From: Chara braunii
Lineage: Eukaryota; Streptophyta; Charophyceae; Charales; Characeae
Length of the DNA stretch: 36,796 nt
Reading direction: 5' to 3'
NCBI GenBank assembly: GCA_003427395.1
Contig: BFEA01000833.1
Span: 232,957 to 269,752 of the forward strand
The notes beneath the pieces were generated by a model. That model was not told the origin of the DNA. It made no database searches and was given only the letters and a program-made list of their open reading frames with translations. Shown one piece after another: positions 32,241 through 36,796 of this stretch; within the stretch, counting starts at the first letter, position 1; every line of letters starts with the position of its first letter. The translations under genes were made by a program, and so were the position numbers.

Positions 32241-32760
32241 CCTTGTTCGGAACGCGACACCTTGAGTACCCTGCTAGGAACGCGCCCCTCTGGTAGGCCA
32301 AGTTCGAAAAGTGCCCCTTCAAAAAGGCCCGATTCGGAATGTACCTCTTCGGAAGGCCCGGTTCAGAATGTGCCTCTTCGGGTGGCCCGGTTCGGAATAT
32401 GCCTCCTACGCAGAGCCGTGGCTCAAATGTGGCCCTTCATGTTGCCTTGTTCGGAATGCGACGCCTTGAGTACCCTGCTCGGAACGCGCCCCTCTGGTAG
32501 GCCCAGTTCGAAAGGTGCCCCTTCAAAAAGGCCCGATTCGGAATGTACCTCTTCGGAAGGCCCGGTTCAGAATGTACCTCTTCGGGTGGCCCGGTTCAGA
32601 ATGTGTCTCTTCGGGTGGCCCGGTTCGGAATATACCTCCTACGTAGAGCCCTGGCTCAAGTGTGGCCCTTCTTGTCGCCTTGTTCGGAATGTGCCCCTTC
32701 GTTGAGCCCGGTTCCGAATGTGTCCCTTCGTGGAACCCGGTTCGGAATATGTCCACTCGA
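32241..32760. repeat. Two-level tandem repeat: about 29-bp units within a 204-bp unit
   Basis: The 204-bp unit starts with CCTTGTTCGGAA at 32241 and again at 32445; a third, incomplete copy begins at 32678. The second copy is longer by exactly 29 bp because one basic unit (CTTCGGGTGGCCCGGTTC...) was duplicated. The basic units have the form CTTCGG-RGGCCCGGTTCRGAAT-RT. The long open frame across it (32262-32705) reflects the repeat, not a gene. Confidence 0.9.
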
Positions 32761-33446
32761 AAAGTGCCTCTTCAGGGTGTGCGTCTCCGGAAAGAGCCTC
32801 TTCGGAGTGCAATCCTTCGGGATGTACCTGTTCGGAGTGCGCCCCTACGGAGGGCTCAGATTAGAATGCGCCCCCCCAGAATGTGCTCGTTGCGCCCGGT
32901 GGTTTGACTGCGCCCAATAGGCTCGCTCCGCCCGGTGACTCGACCGTGCCCGAATGACCTGTTACTCCCGGTGGTTCGACTGTGCCCGAATGTCCCGCTA
33001 CGCTCGACGGCCTGGCTGCGCCCCAAAGAGCACTACTTCGGATGATTCGTCTGCAACGCAAAAGCTCCTCTCTCCGATCTCGCAACGGCGCCCTTAAAGG
33101 TTCTCTTACCCCGATGATCCAAGCACTCCCTGTAAGTCCACTCCGAAGGCCCTTCCCGTCCCGCGATCTGGCCGCGATCGAATGACCTTGTTCGTAGTAT
33201 CGGGGTGTGCGCCAGCGCGTGGTATGTAGAGGCGCGCTAACACGTACAAACGTTCTCCACGCTCCAATCCACTGCGTGCGGGTGGTCACTACCGCACGTT
33301 GCTGCTCCCCCGAGTCCCGCTCTGGAGTGGGCAGGTGGGCACAGATGCCCCATATGTGTGTTAGCGCGCGCGGTGCCCCCCCCCCTTCGTCGGTACTCGC
33401 TAGCGCGCAAGCGCGCGGGGTTGAGCGCAACTCTCCACTTGGGAGC
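32761..33446. other. Degenerate continuation of the repeat, then unique GC-rich DNA
   Basis: To about 33,010 decayed units of the CTTCGGR...TGCGCC and CCGGTGGTTCGACTGYGCCC type continue. Beyond that I see nothing specific. The minus-strand open frame of 203 codons over 33472-32861 follows the repeat and looks non-coding. Confidence 0.5.
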
Positions 33447-33610
33447 GGGGCTGCGCGGTGCTGTGAGCCCACGCGCGCGTCTTCCTATCGTTGTGCGGCA
33501 CGGAGCGCCCACGCGCGCGACTTCTGATTAACACACGGGGCTGCGCGGTGCTGCGCGCCCGTGCACACGCCTTCCTACCGTTGCGCGGGGCTCCGCGGTG
33601 CAGCGCGAAT
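33447..33610. repeat. 90-bp imperfect direct duplication
   Basis: GGGGCTGCGCGGTGCTG occurs at 33447 and 33537, each followed by a CCCRYGCRCRCG stretch and CTTCCTAYCGTTG. The second copy is partial. Confidence 0.75.
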
Positions 33611-33815
33611 GCACTCGGCCGTTCCCCGCGACTAGATGTGCGACGTGCCGGTGCGCGCAAGTGCGCGCGGATTTACCCCCCACGTGCCGATCCGCAGTAG
33701 GCAGGTGCGCCCGCTGTTGTGCGCCGGCTAGCCCGTCTGTTCCCGGTCGCGTGCTGGTATGCGCGCTGATGCACGTGGCCGCTCACGCGCTGATGCTTGT
33801 GCTGATGTGTGCGGG

Positions 33816-34130
33816 CTGCTCTGCCCGATCCTGCTCACGCACTGATGCGCGCGCTGATGTGTGCGAGCTGCTCCGCCTGATCCCGCTCACGTGTTGATGC
33901 GCGCGAGCTGCTCCGCCTGATCCCGCTCACAAGATGATGCGCGCGCTGATGAGTGCGGACTGCTCCGCCTGATCCCGCTCACGCGCTGATGCGCACGGGC
34001 TGCTCCGCCTGATCCCCCTCACGCGATGATGCGCGCGGGCTGCTCTGCCTGATCCTGCTCACGCGCTGATGTGCGTGCTGGTGCAAGCGGGCTGCTCCGC
34101 CTGATCCCGCTTGCGCGCTGGTGCGTGCGA
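33816..34130. repeat. 40/52-bp minisatellite (GCTGCTCCGCCTGATCCCGC)
   Basis: CTGCTC or a close variant recurs at 33816, 33868, 33908, 33960, 34000, 34040 and 34092, so spacings are 52, 40, 52, 40, 40 and 52. The longer units carry an extra GCGCTGATGTGT-like 12-mer, itself a repeat of the neighbouring GCGCTGATGCGC. The alternating CpG/GpC content could favour Z-DNA. Confidence 0.9.
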
Positions 34131-34748
34131 GCGTCCGCTCGTCCCTGCTTGTGTGCAGGCGTGCGCGGGTGAGCGGGACTCCCGCGCGTGGTGTGTGCAC
34201 CTGTATTCCTGCGCGCCAACGCACCTTTGTGCCTGTGCGCCACGCGCCTGCGCACTTGTCTCCCGTGCATGGTCTTCAGTTCGCCTGTTCGCCCTCTTGT
34301 GTTGTCCAAGTTCGCCCCTTCCTTCCTCCCATGCGTGTCTCCGTTAGTGCGTGCGAGAAGTCTCGTGCGTATGTTTCCCCCGTGGTCCGTCTTGTGCGCC
34401 TATCCCGTGCATGTCCAAAGTGTCCCATTCTCGGGCCCTGTTCGGCTTAAGTACTCCGCCGGGCCCTTCCTTCAATCGTGAACCTCGGCCTCACGTGCAC
34501 AGAGGCTGCCGACAGCTTGCAGCGCCCCGGTACCGGGCCTGTGCCCGAGCCTGGTTGGGCCCTCGAAGAGTCCCCGGCGAAAAGAGCCTCCCTGTCGGGA
34601 ACTGGGCCCTTCGCAGTGCCTTGGTACCGAGGCTACCCCCGAGCCTGTCCCACGCCCGGCCGGGCCCAGGCGGTCCCCACGCCTTAGTGGTACCGCCCCT
34701 TAGAAGGAAAAACAACCGGGCCCCCTCCAGTCTCGAGTGTCGGCCCCC
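34131..34748. other. GC-rich sequence without recognisable gene
   Basis: Several overlapping open frames exist on both strands because of the composition (few A/T for stops), none with a domain. I see no other feature. Confidence 0.5.
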
Positions 34749-35057
34749 ACTCTTCGTAGTGTCAGTCCGTCGCATGATTGGTAAAATGCCCGTATCCCCC
34801 ATGTTCGTAGCGTCGATCTGCCACATGGTCGGTGAGTGTCGGTAGCCCCCTTGTTCGTAGCGTCAATCTGCCGCGTGGTCGGTAGGTCCCGGCCAGGTGA
34901 AATACCGTCAAACAAGGATCTTGTCGTCCCACTCTTCGTAGTGCCATTCCGTCGCCTGGTCGGTAAATGCCGGTAGGTCCCCTGTTCGTAGCGTCAATCT
35001 GCCGCGTGGTCGGTAGGTCCCGGCCAGGTGAAATACCGTCAAGCAGGGATCTTGTCG
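34749..35057. repeat. 181-bp composite direct repeat with a 50-bp subunit
   Basis: CACTCTTCGTAGTG starts units at 34749 and 34930. GTTCGTAGCGTC recurs at 34803, 34853 and 34984. A 59-bp tract is identical at 34853-34911 and 34984-35042, which suggests a recent duplication. The second unit has lost one 50-bp subunit. Confidence 0.9.
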
Positions 35058-35065
35058 CGCGCCCT

Positions 35066-35071
35066 TATAAA
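35066..35071. promoter_or_regulatory. TATAAA-like box in CCTTATAAAGG
   Basis: TATAAA on the plus strand within a nearly palindromic context, just after the 181-bp repeat, so it could serve either strand. On the minus strand it could be the promoter of a long LTR of element C. There is no supporting transcription evidence. Confidence 0.3.
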
Positions 35072-35358
35072 GGAAGTAAAGGGCGGCATAGGGTTGGAGC
35101 CGTCCGACAACGGGTGTGGAGCCCGATGTCGAGGTCGTCGCCGCCTCGGCGACTTGTGACACGCCGTCGGCCATGGGGAGGTAACGGGCCGCACTAGAGA
35201 GGGTCGAAGGAGGTCCGCGTGAGCGGAGGGCGTAGGGGGAGGTCTGCGATAGAAGGCGACGGGCGACGCTAGTAAATCGAGTGCGGGCGCTGTCCAAGGG
35301 GGAGGGGTGGTTCGGATCCAAGGTGCCTGAATGGAAAGGGGGAGTAGGGGGGGTTAGG

Positions 35359-35430
35359 AAAACCCTAAAACCTAACAAAACCCTAAGAAAACCTTAACCG
35401 GGGTTTGAGTGGTTAGGGTAGGGTAATGGT
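35359..35430. repeat. Degenerate telomere-like motifs
   Basis: CCCTAAA, CCTAAC, CCCTAAG and, about 40 bp on, GGTTAGGGTAGGG resemble the plant telomere unit in opposite orientations. Only single imperfect copies are present, so this is at most an old interstitial remnant. Confidence 0.35.
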
Positions 35431-35520
35431 GACCTAATCAAGAAAATAAAATAGCAAGCATGGGGGGAAGGCGGGAGGAAAAATAAATAAACTGTGAAAT
35501 TTTGAGAAAAAAGTGAAAAT

Positions 35521-35550
35521 GAATAAATAAATAAATAAATAAATAAATAA
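35521..35550. repeat. (AAAT)n microsatellite
   Basis: About seven copies of AAAT. A second array with the same unit is at 35751-35778. Confidence 0.9.
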
Positions 35551-35614
35551 TACAAATAATTAAAGAAATAAGTAAACACAATGTGAAGAGAGAAATAATA
35601 TTTATTTTTTTGGA

Positions 35615-36013
35615 AATCTCGACAGCATTTCCCTAACCCCAATGGGGTCAAGAATGTGTCAGAGGAAAGGAGAGACCAAGATAAGTACACTAAGTTTCAA
35701 AATGCCAAAAATTAAAAAATTCAGAAAATAAATAAAGAAATAAGAAAGAGATAAATAAATAAATAAATAAATAAATAAGTAGATGAGGAGGTGGAGAGAA
35801 ATGAAGTGTCTGATTTTTAAAAATTTTGGCAGCATTTCGTCACCCCCATGGGTTCGAAGTGTACCGTCAAGAAGAAAGGCTAAGTAAAATGAGAAGATTT
35901 TGTCAGCACTTCCCTACCCCCAAGGGGTCAAAATGTGTTGAAAAGACTAAGTGAAAGAAAAACAGAAAATTTCGGCAGCACTTCGTTAGCCCCACGGGGT
36001 CGGAATGTGTGCC
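35615..36013. repeat. Four dispersed copies of a 45-bp hairpin-forming module
   Basis: Copies at about 35615-35660, 35822-35866, 35895-35940 and 35967-36013 share the pattern YRRCAGCAYTTC-NTNNCCCC-A-GGGGT-NRAANTGTG. Each has an inner CCCC/GGGG pair. In the fourth copy the ends TTTCGGCA and TGCCGAAA are perfect complements; in the first the equivalent pair is GACA/TGTC. Confidence 0.8.
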
Positions 36014-36069
36014 GAAAGCAAGAATGACTAACTCCTAATCAGATTTAAGGGTGTCGCAAGGAAATTCAA

Positions 36070-36600
36070 ATTTTCAGAATAAGATAAAAAAATAAAATGA
36101 AATAAATCAGAAAATAAAAAAAAAGAGTGGGGGATAAGATAATTCGAATTTGTGGAAAAAGAGGAAAGATAAATAAAAAGAAAGATAAAAAGAAGAAAAA
36201 AACAAAAAAAAATTGAAGTAGGAGGAAAGGGTGGATGAAAAGGTGAAGGAGAAAAGAGAGAAATAGGTGGGAGAGAGAAAAAGAGTAAAGGGGGAGATGG
36301 GGGAAGTGATGGGTTGTAGTTGGGGGAGAGGAGGGTGAGAGAATGGGAGAGAAAGGGATGGGAAGAGTGGGGAGGGATCAAGAAGCAAAGAAAAAAGGGG
36401 AGAAAGAAAATAAAATAAATGAATAAAGTAGAGTAAAATAGTGAGTGGTGGGAGAAAAGGTGGGGTGGGGAGAGGGGTATGAGTGGTGAGAGTGATTAGA
36501 AGGAAGTGAGTGAGGCAGAAGAGGAAGAAGTAGAGGGGGTGAGGAAGAGGAGAGAGAAAAGGTAGAGAAAGTGGGTTAGTAGGGAGAGGGAAGAGAGTGG
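36070..36600. other. Long purine-rich strand-asymmetric tract
   Basis: For about 530 bp the plus strand is almost only A and G, made of GAAAGA, GGGAGAG and AATAAA blocks. Long minus-strand open frames rich in Ser, Phe, Leu and Pro over it (36676-36107 and others) follow from the pyrimidine bias and are not genes. Confidence 0.85.
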
Positions 36601-36796
36601 GATGATACCTGGCCCTTGGTGTCTCCAAGGGCACGGGGTATACCAAGACCAAGAGGGTCTTGGCCTTCGCTGCCACAAACCAGATGGAGAAGAGAGGGGG
36701 CTGAGATCTTGATCAGCCCCTAGCAGCAGTACTGCAGATCTACAGATCCAGGGTATGCTGTGTGAGCAGACCCTCACCAATGTAGAGCAGCCCCCT
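36601..36796. other. Right-end sequence, no gene seen
   Basis: Ordinary mixed composition returns. An 8-bp inverted repeat GGGGCTGA/TCAGCCCC lies at about 36699-36721. The minus-strand frame 36780-36496 has no recognisable domain. The segment may be the start of another repeat that continues beyond the window. Confidence 0.4.

Noticed and set aside
32262-32705. Open frame of 147 codons on the plus strand
   Set aside because: It lies entirely in the 204-bp tandem repeat; the openness comes from the unit, and the minus strand is also open.
33816-34130. CRISPR-like array
   Set aside because: There are no unique spacers between the repeats; the array is a simple minisatellite with an optional 12-bp block, in a eukaryotic context.
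35359-35430. True telomere array
   Set aside because: Only isolated, imperfect CCCTAAA-like words in both orientations; no tandem array.
36107-36676. Minus-strand 189-codon frame rich in Ser, Leu, Pro and Phe
   Set aside because: It is the pyrimidine complement of the purine tract and has no domain; stop codons are simply rare in such sequence.

Overview
This window looks like a gene-poor, repeat-rich stretch of a eukaryotic nuclear genome. I find no intact host gene. The coding-like sequence belongs to at least three decayed Ty3/gypsy LTR retrotransposons (here A, B and C, all on the minus strand) and one L1-type LINE on the plus strand. A chromodomain-bearing Ty3 element, a primer-binding site for initiator tRNA-Met, a TGGCGYC-type primer-binding site like that of plant Tat/Athila elements, and a plant-style L1 point to a plant or streptophyte alga. 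The style recalls charophytes such as Chara, but the species is inference.

Layout. 1-87 is a TC microsatellite and 88-1249 holds no gene. 1250-9800 is element A: gag-protease-RT-RNase H-integrase in one ancestral frame, then an extra third ORF (ORF3). ORF3 starts at an ATGA overlap with the pol stop and is split by a 430-bp AT-rich insertion. 9801-11001 is unassigned and includes a very GC-rich block. 11002-16500 is an L1 ending in 30 A's, with a 498-bp hAT-like non-autonomous DNA transposon inside its ORF2. About 18,050-23,443 is the 3' part of chromovirus B: RT, RNase H, integrase, chromodomain, long 3' region, polypurine tract and an LTR with a TATA box. At about 23,440 the sequence switches inside an RT domain to the 5' part of element C (RT start, protease, gag). 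C has about 3.7 kb of additional coding-like sequence (ORF1) upstream of gag, a leader, a primer-binding site and the inner end of an LTR. 31,772-36,796 has no gene but many tandem and structured repeats.

Decay. In A, B, C and the L1 the reading frames are mostly preserved, and the breaks are largely single in-frame stops. Many fit TGG to TAG/TGA changes, and several catalytic residues are lost by changes readable as G to A (RNase H D to N in A and B, integrase E to K in B). This is what long-methylated, deaminating repeat DNA would look like.

The most unusual points are the extra ORFs of the two Ty3 elements (3' of pol in A, 5' of gag in C), each joined to its neighbour by a short stop/start overlap; a CX2C-X23-CX2C segment between RNase H and integrase in A; the B/C chimera; and the hairpin-forming 45-bp module repeated four times near the right end.
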